A stretch of DNA of 64,000 nucleotides. Source: Desulfobacca acetoxidans DSM 11109. Its GTDB lineage: Bacteria > Desulfobacterota > Desulfobaccia > Desulfobaccales > Desulfobaccaceae. This document shows positions 42,009-50,769 of this stretch, piece after piece (positions within the stretch are counted from its first letter, which is position 1; each line of letters begins with the position of its first letter). The stretch lies in NCBI RefSeq assembly GCF_000195295.1, contig NC_015388.1, forward strand, positions 434,001 to 498,000. The letters are read 5' to 3'. Both the position numbers and the translations under genes were made by a program. Under the pieces are notes generated by a model, which worked only from the letters and a program-made list of their open reading frames with translations, was not told where the DNA came from and searched no databases.

Positions 42009-43037
42009 ATGAAAAGCTCTCTTTCGCTTTATTTTAACATGCTCTGCCATCCGTTGCTGATAATCTGTCTGATGTTGGGTATTGGGTGTCTGCCGCTCTG
42101 GGAAGCGGCACTGGCGGCAAACCTGGAAAAGGTCGTCTTCATACCGCAGTGGCTGCCCCAGGCCCAGTTTGCGGGTTATTATATGGCCCATGAGAAAGGT
42201 TTTTACCGGCAACACGGATTGGCGGTGGAGATCCGGCGAGGCGGACCTCATAGCTGTGCCGCAGAGTGCGTCCAGAACTTCCAGGCCGATTTTGGAACCA
42301 TGTTCCTTACTGCGGGCATTGAGAAAAGGGCCCAAGGGATAGGAATCATCAACATCGCCCAGATTGTGCAGAAATCGGGACTGTTATTGGTATCCCAGAA
42401 AAAACATGGGATTCTCCGGCCCCAGGATCTTATGGGCAAAAGAGTTGGTCTGTGGGCCGGCGATTTTCAGATTCAGCCGAGGCTTTTTTTCCATAAATAC
42501 AATCTGTTCGTTAAAATCATCCCTATGGGCGAAGGGGTGAATCTGTTTCTGCGCCAGGGTCTCGACGCCACCTCAGCCATGCGGTATAACGAATACCATC
42601 TGCTGCTCAATTCCGGTTTAAACCCGGAGGAGCTGACGGTGTTTGATATGGCCGAACATGGCTTCGATTTCCCGGAAGATGGCATCTATTGTTTGGAGGA
42701 GACCTGGCGGCGGCATCCCTCCCGCTGCCGGGCTTTTGTAGCCGCCTCGCTGGCTGGCTGGCGCTACGCCTTTGCCCACCCCGAAGAGACTTTAGACATT
42801 GTTATGAGGTATGTCACCGAAGCGCACATCAAGACCAATCGGGTGCATCAAAAATGGATGCTGGCCCAACTGCAGGAATTGATTGAGCCGCCCGGCAAAG
42901 CCATCCCCATGGGTTTGCTGGTTCCCCAAACCTACCGGCAAGTAGCTCAAGAGTTGCAGAACTATTTACTGATTAAAACAATTCCGCCTTACGAGGAATT
43001 TTATCGGGACTGTCAAAGCGATGTGGAAAAACGCTAG
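42009..43037 (+). CDS. NMT1/THI5-type periplasmic substrate-binding protein
   Basis: This ABC-type solute-binding protein of 342 residues has an N-terminal signal segment (about residues 9-37, ending EAALAANLE). KVVFIPQWLPQAQFAGYYMAHEKGFYRQHGL is the NMT1/SsuA-like family hallmark, followed by LMGKRVGLWAG and GVNLFLRQGLDATSAMRYNEY. Relatives bind pyrimidines, sulfonates or nitrate-like ligands. No permease or ATPase accompanies it. Its last 17 bases overlap the cyclase gene, so it may act as the ligand-sensing partner of that receptor. The ligand cannot be told from sequence. Confidence 0.87.
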   Translation: MKSSLSLYFNMLCHPLLIICLMLGIGCLPLWEAALAANLEKVVFIPQWLPQAQFAGYYMAHEKGFYRQHGLAVEIRRGGPHSCAAECVQNFQADFGTMFLTAGIEKRAQGIGIINIAQIVQKSGLLLVSQKKHGILRPQDLMGKRVGLWAGDFQIQPRLFFHKYNLFVKIIPMGEGVNLFLRQGLDATSAMRYNEYHLLLNSGLNPEELTVFDMAEHGFDFPEDGIYCLEETWRRHPSRCRAFVAASLAGWRYAFAHPEETLDIVMRYVTEAHIKTNRVHQKWMLAQLQELIEPPGKAIPMGLLVPQTYRQVAQELQNYLLIKTIPPYEEFYRDCQSDVEKR

Positions 43038-45198
43038 CCTGGCGGCAAAACTGATCGTTGTTATTGTCTCCGCCACCGCCCTGATCTTTGTCGGGGTTCT
43101 GATGTATGACTACCAGACCTCCAAGAAAACCGTGCTTTCAGAAATGGGCGACAATGTCAAAAATCTTACCCTAAAAACCGTATACCAGATTGAAGCTACG
43201 CTCAACTCGATTGAGAAAGTACCCGAGTGTCTGGCTAATTATCTGGAATGCGAGTGCCAGCAGCCGGAAACTTTGGAACCATTCTTAAAAGCACTCCTGG
43301 CTCAAAACCCCGCAATCTATGGTATGGCCGCCGCTTTTGAACCGTATAGCTTTAAACCCCAAAGGTATTATTACTGCCCTTACATCCATCGCAGTGATAG
43401 TGGTCTGGTTATAACTCATCTGGGCAGCGAAAATTATCGGTATTGGTTATGGGACTGGTACACGCTGCCCAAGGAATTGGGGCGGGCCATGTGGAGTGAA
43501 CCTTACTACGATGAGGGTGGCGGCAATATTATTATGACTACTTATTCGGCTCCCATGTATCGTACCGTCAATAACCACAAAAAATTTGGGGGAGTTATAA
43601 CTGCGGATATCTCATTGTTTTGGCTGGAGGAAATTATTGCGCGGGTAAAAATTCTCCAATCCGGATATGCCTTTCTGCTCTCCCGCAATGGGGATTTCAT
43701 CACCCATCCGCAAGAACGCCTGATCATGCGGGAGAGTATCTTCAGCGTCGCTGAAGCCCGAGGAGACGCCCAGCTTCGGGAATTGGGCCGAAAAATGGTT
43801 CAAGGGAGCGAAGGTTACGCCTGCATAACTGACTTTGCCAGTGGGAAAAGATCTGTCCTCTATTATGCACCGCTACCCTCCAACGGCTGGTCCTTGGGTA
43901 TTATTCTGCCTGAAGATGAACTTTTCGCTGGTCTTAGACAGATGAGCCTGAAATTAGCTCTCATCGGCTTCGGCGGTTTGGTCTTGCTCATTCTTTTGAT
44001 CATTATCATCTCTCGCACAATCACCAGGCCTCTGAGAACTCTGGCGACGACCACCGAGGCGATCGGCCAAGGTGATTTTGCCGTGACTGTGGCAGAGACC
44101 GGTCCGCGTGAAATCCTACACCTGGCCCAGGCTTTCAACCGTCTGGGACGGCAGTTGATCGAGTATATCGAAAAACGGGATTTTATCCGGGATACCTTTG
44201 GCCGCTATGTTACCCAAGAGGTGGTGAGTAAATTAATGGAATCCCGCAACGGCCTGGAACTCGGCGGAGAGGATCGGGAACTCACCATCCTTATGTCCGA
44301 CCTCCGGGGGTTTACGGCGTTGACGGCAGAGATGTCACCCCGGCGGGTCGTGATCTTTCTGAATCGATACCTGGCCAAGATGATCGAGATTCTGATGGAT
44401 CATCGGGGCGTCATCGACGAAATTATCGGCGACGGCATCCTGGCCTTTTTTGGCGCCCCGCAACCGATGGAGGATCATCCTTTCCAGGCCGTGGCCTGCG
44501 CTTTGCAAATGCAGGCGGCCATGGCTGAGATCAATGCCCTCAATGAAGCTGAAGGCTTTCCGCGTCTGGAGATGGGCATCGCCGTCAACACCGGCGATGT
44601 CGTGGTAGGCAACATCGGTTCAGAAAGACGGACCAAATACAGCATCGTCGGCGCCCAGGTAAATTTTACCGCCCGGATGGAATCCTACACTGTGGGAGGC
44701 CAGGTACTGATCAGCCCCTCCACCTTAGCGCGCCTGAAAGATCAGGTTGAGGTGCGCAAAAGTTTTCAGGTTGAGATGAAAGGTGTACCTAAGCCGGTAA
44801 CTTTATATGATATCCGAGCCGTCCATGGACCGATTGAGGTTGTTTTGCCAGACCTCGCAGAGGACCTGAAACCTCTGCCCCAACCTCAGCCAGCCCGGCT
44901 CCACCGCATTAAAGACAAGATCATTACCGATACTATCGACCGGGTGTGGATCACCGACCTCTCCAACCAGGAGGCCGTAGCTACATTTAGCGGCGTTCTT
45001 AAGGAATGGGACGATGTCCGCCTCCATCTGCTGGACGAAACCGGGGGAGAGAGCGCCGGTAAAATATTTGCCAAGGTCATCGTCCTGAAACTCAGCCAGG
45101 GCCAAGGCGAAGCCAAAATCCGGTTTACCTCGGTTTCCCCCGAAGCACAGACCTTTTTAGAAAAATTGCTAAAAAAGGACTTCTCACCGCATAACTGA
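43021..45198 (+). CDS. Membrane receptor adenylate/guanylate cyclase (Cache-HAMP-class III cyclase)
   Basis: This 725-residue transmembrane signal protein is laid out as membrane helix (about 9-28), periplasmic double-Cache domain (30-305), second helix (about 311-331), HAMP linker (331-385), class III nucleotide cyclase (415-610), then a PilZ-like or unknown C-terminal domain (650-720). The metal aspartates are Asp427 (LMSDLRGFTALT) and Asp471 (IGDGILAFFGAP), and the transition-state pair is Asn548/Arg552 in VNFTARME. The usual purine-selecting Asp in IGD-x-VN is Ala545 (VGAQVN), so the nucleotide preference (cAMP or cGMP) is unclear. Start ATG 43021 overlaps the binding-protein gene. Confidence 0.93.
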   Translation: MWKNASLAAKLIVVIVSATALIFVGVLMYDYQTSKKTVLSEMGDNVKNLTLKTVYQIEATLNSIEKVPECLANYLECECQQPETLEPFLKALLAQNPAIYGMAAAFEPYSFKPQRYYYCPYIHRSDSGLVITHLGSENYRYWLWDWYTLPKELGRAMWSEPYYDEGGGNIIMTTYSAPMYRTVNNHKKFGGVITADISLFWLEEIIARVKILQSGYAFLLSRNGDFITHPQERLIMRESIFSVAEARGDAQLRELGRKMVQGSEGYACITDFASGKRSVLYYAPLPSNGWSLGIILPEDELFAGLRQMSLKLALIGFGGLVLLILLIIIISRTITRPLRTLATTTEAIGQGDFAVTVAETGPREILHLAQAFNRLGRQLIEYIEKRDFIRDTFGRYVTQEVVSKLMESRNGLELGGEDRELTILMSDLRGFTALTAEMSPRRVVIFLNRYLAKMIEILMDHRGVIDEIIGDGILAFFGAPQPMEDHPFQAVACALQMQAAMAEINALNEAEGFPRLEMGIAVNTGDVVVGNIGSERRTKYSIVGAQVNFTARMESYTVGGQVLISPSTLARLKDQVEVRKSFQVEMKGVPKPVTLYDIRAVHGPIEVVLPDLAEDLKPLPQPQPARLHRIKDKIITDTIDRVWITDLSNQEAVATFSGVLKEWDDVRLHLLDETGGESAGKIFAKVIVLKLSQGQGEAKIRFTSVSPEAQTFLEKLLKKDFSPHN

Positions 45199-45277
45199 TC
45201 CTAACTTAATTTTATTTTGCTATTTTCTCCCGAATATTTTAATATGGCAAAAAATTTAATGGGAAAGGATGGAGGAA

Positions 45278-45832
45278 ATGGTTAAAAAATCTTCGTTTTG
45301 GGTAACAGTGATCATGGCGCTGGCGCTCATTCTGACAGCTATGCCGGCCCTGGGAACCGTGAAAGATGGGGATAAGCTAGGTGACCTGGATTTTCCGGCA
45401 CCGATAAGCCCGGAGGATGCTAACTATCTGGGAGTAGCGGCCGACAAACCGTTTAAACTGAGCCAGGTCAAGGCGCCCTATGTCTTGATAGAGGCGTTTG
45501 CCACTTCCTGTGCGCATTGTTATCAACAGGCAGTAGAGATGAACAAGCTCTATAACCTAATCGGCCAGGATAGCAAACTAAATGGAAAAATTAAAATCGT
45601 CGGCGTCGGTGGGGGCGACAATCAATTCGGTCTCACAATGTGGAAAAAACAACTCAAGGTTCCTTTTCCCCTGTTACCCGATACCGATACCAAGACCACC
45701 AGTAAATTAAACATTCTGGGTACACCCACCACCATCCTGTTAGACAAAAACGGCAATGTCCTCAAGGCTCATACCGGGGCCTTTGAGAGCGCCGAGGCCT
45801 TCTTAAAAGAACTGTCCGCCAAAGTGAAATAA
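45278..45832 (+). CDS. Exported TlpA/AhpC-TSA-like thioredoxin-fold protein
   Basis: This is a periplasmic thiol-disulfide oxidoreductase-like protein. The ATG at 45278 is preferred because AAAGG lies about nine bases upstream (a further ATG at 45269 leaves no room). A signal peptide (FWVTVIMALALILTAMPALG) is followed by the thioredoxin fold with the redox pair Cys-Ala-His-Cys in EAFATSCAHCYQQAVEM, and the cis-proline segment LGTPTTILLDKNGNVL. The family includes ResA/TlpA cytochrome-maturation proteins and peroxiredoxin-like enzymes. No cytochrome genes are next to it. The partner is unknown. Confidence 0.85.
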   Translation: MVKKSSFWVTVIMALALILTAMPALGTVKDGDKLGDLDFPAPISPEDANYLGVAADKPFKLSQVKAPYVLIEAFATSCAHCYQQAVEMNKLYNLIGQDSKLNGKIKIVGVGGGDNQFGLTMWKKQLKVPFPLLPDTDTKTTSKLNILGTPTTILLDKNGNVLKAHTGAFESAEAFLKELSAKVK

Positions 45833-45904
45833 CGGCAGCCTCTGGGCGGTCCCAGCGCCGCCCGGATAGCACATGAGCCCCACATCCAATAAGGTTGTTT
45901 TCCT

Positions 45905-46351
45905 ATGGAATTCAATTCGATCCTGGTAGCCACTGATTTTTCCGAATGCTCCGGTGTTGCTTTCAGCGCCGCCCAAACTCTGGCCCAGCGTTTCGACGCC
46001 CGTTTGATCCTGCTGCACGTCATCAATCAGAATTTTCTAGATAAACTGAGCAGCCACCTCGGCAAGACTAAAGAAGAGGTCAGCAAAGACCTGCGTCACA
46101 AGGCCGAGAAGGAGATGGCAGCCTTTATGAAGCAGTGGAAATCCGGTGAAACCGAGGTAGACACTATCATCGCCACCGGCACCCCTTTCCAGGAGGTCGC
46201 CATACTGGCCCGCGATCTGGCCGTTGATCTGGTGGTGATGGGCGGCTTTGGCAGGCGGGGACGGAGTGAAATCGAAGAGGTCTTCTTCGGCTCCACCGCC
46301 GAAAAGGTCGTGCGATTGCTCCCCTGCCCCGTCTTGTGTATTCCGAAATAA
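45905..46351 (+). CDS. Universal stress protein (UspA family)
   Basis: This is a 148-residue cytosolic Usp. The N-terminus NSILVATDFSECSGVAFSAAQ is the family start. The ATP-binding G-x2-G-x9-G-S motif reads GGFGRRGRSEIEEVFFGS and is complete, so an ATP-binding subtype is likely. VRLLPCPVLCIPK is the usual closing strand. The gene follows the TlpA-like gene after 72 bp on the same strand and may share its transcript. Induction conditions cannot be seen. Confidence 0.93.
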   Translation: MEFNSILVATDFSECSGVAFSAAQTLAQRFDARLILLHVINQNFLDKLSSHLGKTKEEVSKDLRHKAEKEMAAFMKQWKSGETEVDTIIATGTPFQEVAILARDLAVDLVVMGGFGRRGRSEIEEVFFGSTAEKVVRLLPCPVLCIPK

Positions 46352-46400
46352 TTGTCGCTACTTATAAATCAAGCAAAAACCATGAAATTCACCTCGGGAA

Positions 46401-46424
46401 GGGGGCGCTGCTGGCTGCGCCCTC
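46401..46424. other. GC-rich hairpin between convergent usp and ahb genes
   Basis: AGGGGGCGC and GCGCCCTCT-type arms (46401-46408 and 46417-46424) can pair around a short loop between two convergent genes. It has no T-run, so it is a weak candidate for termination. Confidence 0.4.
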
Positions 46425-46455
46425 TGCGGGTTATTGCCCCGGGCTAGCCAACCAC

Positions 46456-46926
46456 CTAAAAGGCAAAATCCACCTGAATTTTAAAGATCCGCTTGGCTGG
46501 CAGGCTATAAATCTCGGCAATGCCGCTTTCTTCTCTGATTTCCCGCAAAATCTCTTCGATCCGTTCAGTTGATTCTGCAATTAAGGTAAACCAGACATTA
46601 AACCGGTGGCGTCGCAGATAATTGTGGGTAACGCCGGCATATCGATTTACTACCCGAATAAATTGTTCTATCCGATCTTCCGGAACCAGGGCGGCGCATA
46701 AGGTACTGGTATAACCCAGACGCCGGGAATTAAAGTTGGCCCCGATGCGGCGGATTACCCCATCCTGCACCATTCTCTGCACCCGTTCGAGCACCTTATC
46801 TTCTGATAAACCTAATTTGTCCCCCACAACCTGATAGGGTCGGACGGCAATCGGGAAGAAGGATTGGATCTGGTTGAGAATAGCCTTATCCAATTCATCC
46901 AAAGGGGCGTGAGGGGGATGGTTCAT
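46456..46926 (-). CDS. Siroheme decarboxylase subunit (AhbA/AhbB-type, Lrp/AsnC-like)
   Basis: Decarboxylates siroheme to 12,18-didecarboxysiroheme in the alternative heme route. From ATG 46926 (156 residues) it has an N-terminal winged helix (LDELDKAILNQIQSFFPIAVRPYQVVGDKLG) and a C-terminal Lrp-like domain with THNYLRRHRFNVWFTLIAES, the motif of AhbA/AhbB. An in-frame ATG further up would run into the ahbD gene. Its start codon overlaps the stop of ahbD by 4 bases (ATGA). Only one subunit is present here; AhbA and AhbB usually form a heterodimer, so the partner must lie elsewhere or the protein acts alone. A or B is not decided. Confidence 0.85.
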   Translation of the reverse strand: MNHPPHAPLDELDKAILNQIQSFFPIAVRPYQVVGDKLGLSEDKVLERVQRMVQDGVIRRIGANFNSRRLGYTSTLCAALVPEDRIEQFIRVVNRYAGVTHNYLRRHRFNVWFTLIAESTERIEEILREIREESGIAEIYSLPAKRIFKIQVDFAF

Positions 46927-48014
46927 GATGCGTTTCTCGGTTCGTAGAGGCAAAGCGGCTCGTCCCCTAAAACATCGCCGGTCAAGGCGTAGGCCCGGGC
47001 CCGGCAACCGCCGCAGACCTTGCGGTATTCGCAGCGGCTGCATTTGCCATGGTAGCCTTCCAGGTGGCGGAGGGCGGCAAAAAGAGGCGATTCGACCCAG
47101 ATGCGGGAAAATGCCTGTTGCCGGATATCACCCGCCGGCAACTCCAGGTAGCCGCAGGGCTGCACTACCCCCCGATATGAGACGAAAGCAAAACCCTGGC
47201 CGCCCAGACAGCCTTTGGTCATGGCCTCCATACCGTGGGTCAGGGGGGAGATTTTCTCTCCTCTAGCAGCGGCGTCCTGCCGCCAGAGGCGATAATATTG
47301 CGGGGCGCAGGTGGGTTTGATATGAAGACGGCCCTCACGCTGACGGGCCAATAGCCAACACAGGGTCTCTTCATAATCCTCGGCTGACAGCAGTTGATCT
47401 TTGATCTGCTCCCCCCGGCCGGTGGGAACCAACACAAACACATGATGCGCCGCCGCCCCGAGCTTCTGGGCCAGATCGTAAATGGCCGGCAGTTCATTCC
47501 GGTTGGCGACAATGACTGTGGTGTTAATCTGGAAGGGCAGGCCGGCCTCCTGAAGAACCTTGATCCCGTGTAAAGCAGCGTCAAAAGCCCCAGGAACCTG
47601 GCGCAACCGGTCATGGCTGGCGGCACTGGCCCCATCCAAAGAGATGCTCAACCGCTGGATGTTAGCTTCTTTGAGCCGCCGGGCGATTTCAGGAGTTAGC
47701 AGGGTGCCATTCACCGCCATGACCATCCGATGACCCAAACCGGCGCCATAGGCGGCCAGTTCAAAGATGTCTTTCCTAAGCAGCGGCTCCCCCCCGGTCA
47801 GAATAATCACCGCCGGTCCCATGCCTGCCACATCGTCCAACAGGGCCTTGCCCTCGGCGGTGGTCAACTCGCCCTCGTAGGGCCCCATCCCGGCGGCCGC
47901 CCGACAGTGAGCACAGGCCAAGTTACAGCGCCTTGTAGTCTCCCAGGCCAGGAGGCGCAGCGGCGGGGTCTGGGGATTACCGGTACATGTTGTTTTGTCA
48001 AGTGGTTTAATCAT
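46923..48014 (-). CDS. ahbD: AdoMet-dependent heme synthase (AhbD)
   Basis: This radical SAM protein converts Fe-coproporphyrin III to heme by two oxidative decarboxylations. The 363-residue protein has LRLLAWETTRRCNLACAHC with radical SAM Cys30, Cys34 and Cys37, ILTGGEPLLRKDIFELA, ISLDGASAASHDRLR, and a C-terminal SPASM-like cysteine cluster (GKCSRCEYRKVCGGCRARAYALTGDVLGDEPLC region) for auxiliary clusters. The opening LAWETTRRCNLACAHCRAAA and GPYEGELTT favour AhbD over AhbC. The co-located siroheme decarboxylase and hemB support the assignment. AhbC was not found in the window. Confidence 0.87.
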   Translation of the reverse strand: MIKPLDKTTCTGNPQTPPLRLLAWETTRRCNLACAHCRAAAGMGPYEGELTTAEGKALLDDVAGMGPAVIILTGGEPLLRKDIFELAAYGAGLGHRMVMAVNGTLLTPEIARRLKEANIQRLSISLDGASAASHDRLRQVPGAFDAALHGIKVLQEAGLPFQINTTVIVANRNELPAIYDLAQKLGAAAHHVFVLVPTGRGEQIKDQLLSAEDYEETLCWLLARQREGRLHIKPTCAPQYYRLWRQDAAARGEKISPLTHGMEAMTKGCLGGQGFAFVSYRGVVQPCGYLELPAGDIRQQAFSRIWVESPLFAALRHLEGYHGKCSRCEYRKVCGGCRARAYALTGDVLGDEPLCLYEPRNAS

Positions 48015-48173
48015 AATATATTTCGTTAAACCTCAGCAGGACCCGGTTTGATTCTTGGGAATGGCACGCAAAATAAGGAAGCTGCTGCGTTATGCGGGGC
48101 ACTCGCCATTGGGGGGAATATCGCGCCGGAGGGGTAGGCAGTACCGAGCATCCCTTTCCCGACCCTTATAACC

Positions 48174-49148
48174 CTATGCTGACCTGAGCAGACTGGCTAC
48201 TTCTTTGGCAAAATACGTCAGGATCATGTCCGCCCCGGCCCGCTTGATGCAAAGCAGGGATTCCAGCATGGCGGTCGATTCGTCCAGCCAGCCGTTGGTT
48301 GCGGCCGCCTTGATCATGCTGTATTCACCGCTTACCTGGTAGGCGGCCAGGGGTTGATCAATCTCTCCCCGCAACTGGGAGATGACGTCCAGATAGGGTA
48401 AGGCCGGTTTTACCATAATGATGTCGGCCCCTTCTTCGATATCCAGGGCCGCTTCCCGGAAGGCCTCCCGGATATTGGCCGGATCCATCTGATAAGAGCG
48501 CCGATCACCGAACTGAGGGGCAGACTCTGCCGCCTCCCGAAACGGCCCGTAGAAGGCGGAGGCGTATTTTACCGCGTAGGACATAACGGCTGTCATTTCA
48601 AACCCGCGCTCATCCAGGGCCTCCCGAATGGCCAGAACCCGCCCATCCATCATATCGGAAGGGGCTACCAGATCAGCCCCGGCCTCAGCGTGGGATAGGG
48701 CTACCTGCGCCAGCAGCTCCAGGGTGGCGTCGTTGTCAACCTCCCCTTCTCGAACCAGGCCACAGTGCCCGTGACTGGTATAGCCGCAGAGGCAGACATC
48801 GGTAATGATCAGCATCTCCGGGACGGCTTTTTTGATCTGCTTGATGGCCCGCTGGACCGCGCCGGTGCGTTTGCTGGCCTCGCTCCCCAACTCATCTTTC
48901 TGCTCCGGCAGGCCGAAGAGTAATATCGCCGGAACCCCGGCGTTATAAGCCGCTTCGACTTCGCCGCTTACCAGATCCACAGACCAGCGGTAGATACCGG
49001 GCATGGAGGCAATAGGGTCTTTGACCTTTTTCCCCGGCGCCACAAAAAGCGGGTAGATGAAATCATCCGGATGCAGGCAGGTTTCCCGGACCAGACGGCG
49101 CAACGGTTCTCTCCGGCGCAGCCGACGGGGGCGATAAGGCAACTCCAT
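48174..49148 (-). CDS. hemB: Delta-aminolevulinic acid dehydratase (porphobilinogen synthase)
   Basis: Condenses two aminolevulinate molecules to porphobilinogen at the start of tetrapyrrole synthesis. The ATG at 49148 follows AGGAGGCTGAA, giving 324 residues; the frame runs 32 codons further up without a site. [16 protein letters not shown] contains the zinc cysteines, [14 protein letters not shown] has one active lysine and [13 protein letters not shown] the Schiff-base lysine. Other anchors are [13 protein letters not shown] and [10 protein letters not shown]. The three-cysteine site indicates a zinc-dependent type. It lies upstream of ahbD with about 160 bp between them. Confidence 0.95.
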   Translation of the reverse strand: MELPYRPRRLRRREPLRRLVRETCLHPDDFIYPLFVAPGKKVKDPIASMPGIYRWSVDLVSGEVEAAYNAGVPAILLFGLPEQKDELGSEASKRTGAVQRAIKQIKKAVPEMLIITDVCLCGYTSHGHCGLVREGEVDNDATLELLAQVALSHAEAGADLVAPSDMMDGRVLAIREALDERGFEMTAVMSYAVKYASAFYGPFREAAESAPQFGDRRSYQMDPANIREAFREAALDIEEGADIIMVKPALPYLDVISQLRGEIDQPLAAYQVSGEYSMIKAAATNGWLDESTAMLESLLCIKRAGADMILTYFAKEVASLLRSA

Positions 49149-49271
49149 TTCAGCCTCCTGGCAAAAATTTTCTACAATTTTCTTGTACGTATCGCAACCC
49201 TGCCAGGATGTCAAGTCGATTAGAGAGGAGTGCAGGACGGGCAAGAAAAGCGTCTCCCGGTCTTCCCTCCC

Positions 49272-50525
49272 TTATGGCCTTACCCGACCGCGATACGTCG
49301 CCAACCCGAACCAGGCCCAGTTGTTGCCGTAGTAATCATCCGGGCGGTTGAAGTAGCCGCCGTCTGGTGTCTGATGATAAAAACCGAGAATCTTCTCGGC
49401 CGCCTGCTGCGCCAGCGGGCGATCTCCGACAGCCAGGGCCGCCCCCACGAGGCTGGCATAAAGCACCGGACTATCATACTCCGCCGCCGGGCGCCCGGTA
49501 TAGTCATAAATGGCAGAGAGCTTGCCGGTGGCCGCCCATTGGTGTCGGCAGAAAGGGATGAATGTCCTGGCAAGGAATTTTTTCCCCCGGATATCGTGAA
49601 ACCACAATACCCCGAGGCTTACCCGCCAGGGTACCCGGATAGCGTCCCAGCCGAACAAGTGGCTCTGGCCGGGAGCCGGAGCAAAACGTTGGTTTTCGGT
49701 CAACAGGCACCAGTCCGGAACCAAACCGACACCGGCTTGATCGCCCAAGTGAGCGCTTATCTGCTCCAGTCCCCAGGCTGTACTCTCTGCGAGTTCCAGC
49801 CAGCGGGGGTCCTGCGTCAGGTCGAAAAATACCCGGTACCAGGCTGGCGAAAAATATGATGGATTCAGCAGCAGGGGTTGTTTACAGGCCGCCCAGTCCC
49901 CCGGTGTCAACCAAAGGCGGCCCCAGGGATCCCTACAGGTTTCCTTGGCCAAAATGTCCTGGAGTACGAGTTTGGCCTGCGTCAGGTAATCCGGTAGAGG
50001 TTGTGTGGACCGCCCCCAGCGCCGTTCCGCCAGGATGAGAGCCAGGGCGTAGTCCAGATCGGCATCAGTCGCGCTGTTGATATCTATGAGGCGCCATTGT
50101 CCACCTTCACTCTGTCCCCAATGCCAGGCCAAAAGATGGCTGCCTTTGAGCGGCTGTTGGGAAAGATGGTTTTTTGTCCAGGAATACACCCGGTTAAAGG
50201 TGAATTGGTCATCGCTCCACACGGCCCGCAGCAGGGCATAGGCCTGTCCTTCGGAGATGGCGTCGTCACGGTTTTCTGAACGCCTTACTCTGCCATCGGG
50301 CAGGATATAATGGACTCGATAAAATTCCCAACTGGCAGCTAAGGCGGCGTCTACACGCTGCAGGAATTCTTTTTCGGGCGGCGCGACGCAATGGCTTGCC
50401 AGAGTCGAGACCAGGATCAATCCGGCAGCGCCAACCAAATGCCAGCGGTACCGGAGATGAGCCAGGAGGCAGTAATACAGTACGGTACGGCGGAGTTTCT
50501 GGGGCAACATAAACATTGAGGCCAT
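49272..50525 (-). CDS. Glycoside hydrolase family 8 (endoglucanase/BcsZ-like)
   Basis: This 417-residue exported glycosidase has an N-terminal membrane segment (about 26-46), then a GH8 (alpha/alpha)6 barrel. The catalytic acid Glu is in the SEGQAYALLRAVW motif and the base Asp in INSATDADLDYALAL; YFSPAWYRVF and LFGWDAIRVPWRVSL are other family positions. GH8 enzymes cut beta-1,4-glucans or chitosan, and BcsZ is the cellulose-synthase accessory form. No bcsA/bcsB is in the window. A lipobox is not clear (ASHC has His before Cys). Upstream is repeat element A1. Confidence 0.87.
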   Translation of the reverse strand: MASMFMLPQKLRRTVLYYCLLAHLRYRWHLVGAAGLILVSTLASHCVAPPEKEFLQRVDAALAASWEFYRVHYILPDGRVRRSENRDDAISEGQAYALLRAVWSDDQFTFNRVYSWTKNHLSQQPLKGSHLLAWHWGQSEGGQWRLIDINSATDADLDYALALILAERRWGRSTQPLPDYLTQAKLVLQDILAKETCRDPWGRLWLTPGDWAACKQPLLLNPSYFSPAWYRVFFDLTQDPRWLELAESTAWGLEQISAHLGDQAGVGLVPDWCLLTENQRFAPAPGQSHLFGWDAIRVPWRVSLGVLWFHDIRGKKFLARTFIPFCRHQWAATGKLSAIYDYTGRPAAEYDSPVLYASLVGAALAVGDRPLAQQAAEKILGFYHQTPDGGYFNRPDDYYGNNWAWFGLATYRGRVRP

Positions 50526-50551
50526 AACTTAAAAGTATTATATTATCTTCA

Positions 50552-50768
50552 TATAAAAACAGCTCTTAAAGACGGCGGGCGCGACCCGCCCTATGACTAA
50601 ATTGCCAATAAATTATCGATAATGGGATAGGACGGCCCATGGCTGCCGCTTAGGTTTATCATGGTCGATGAGAAAAATTATTTGGAAACAGTGAGCGGTG
50701 AGCAGAAAAAACATTATTGTGAGCAGCCGCCACGGTTCTACTTTCATATTTCGTTGTAATCACTAGAA
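50552..50768 (+). repeat. Palindromic element, type A, copy A1
   Basis: The left end matches 54778 onward: CGGCGGGCGCG/CCCGCCCTATG hairpin, then an AT-rich core and GGATAGG-CGG-CCATGGCTGCCGC. The right end TTTCATATTTCGTTGTAAT-CAC-AGAACATG matches the right end at 54903-54932. Extra low-complexity sequence (50676-50715) interrupts this copy. The final ATG of the element is the first ATG of the next gene. Confidence 0.65.
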
Positions 50769-50769
50769 C

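Noticed and set aside
46923-48014. Identification as AhbC
   Set aside because: The N-terminal motif LAWETTRRCNLACAHCRAAA and the SPASM-like cysteine tail fit AhbD; the AhbC opening was not seen.
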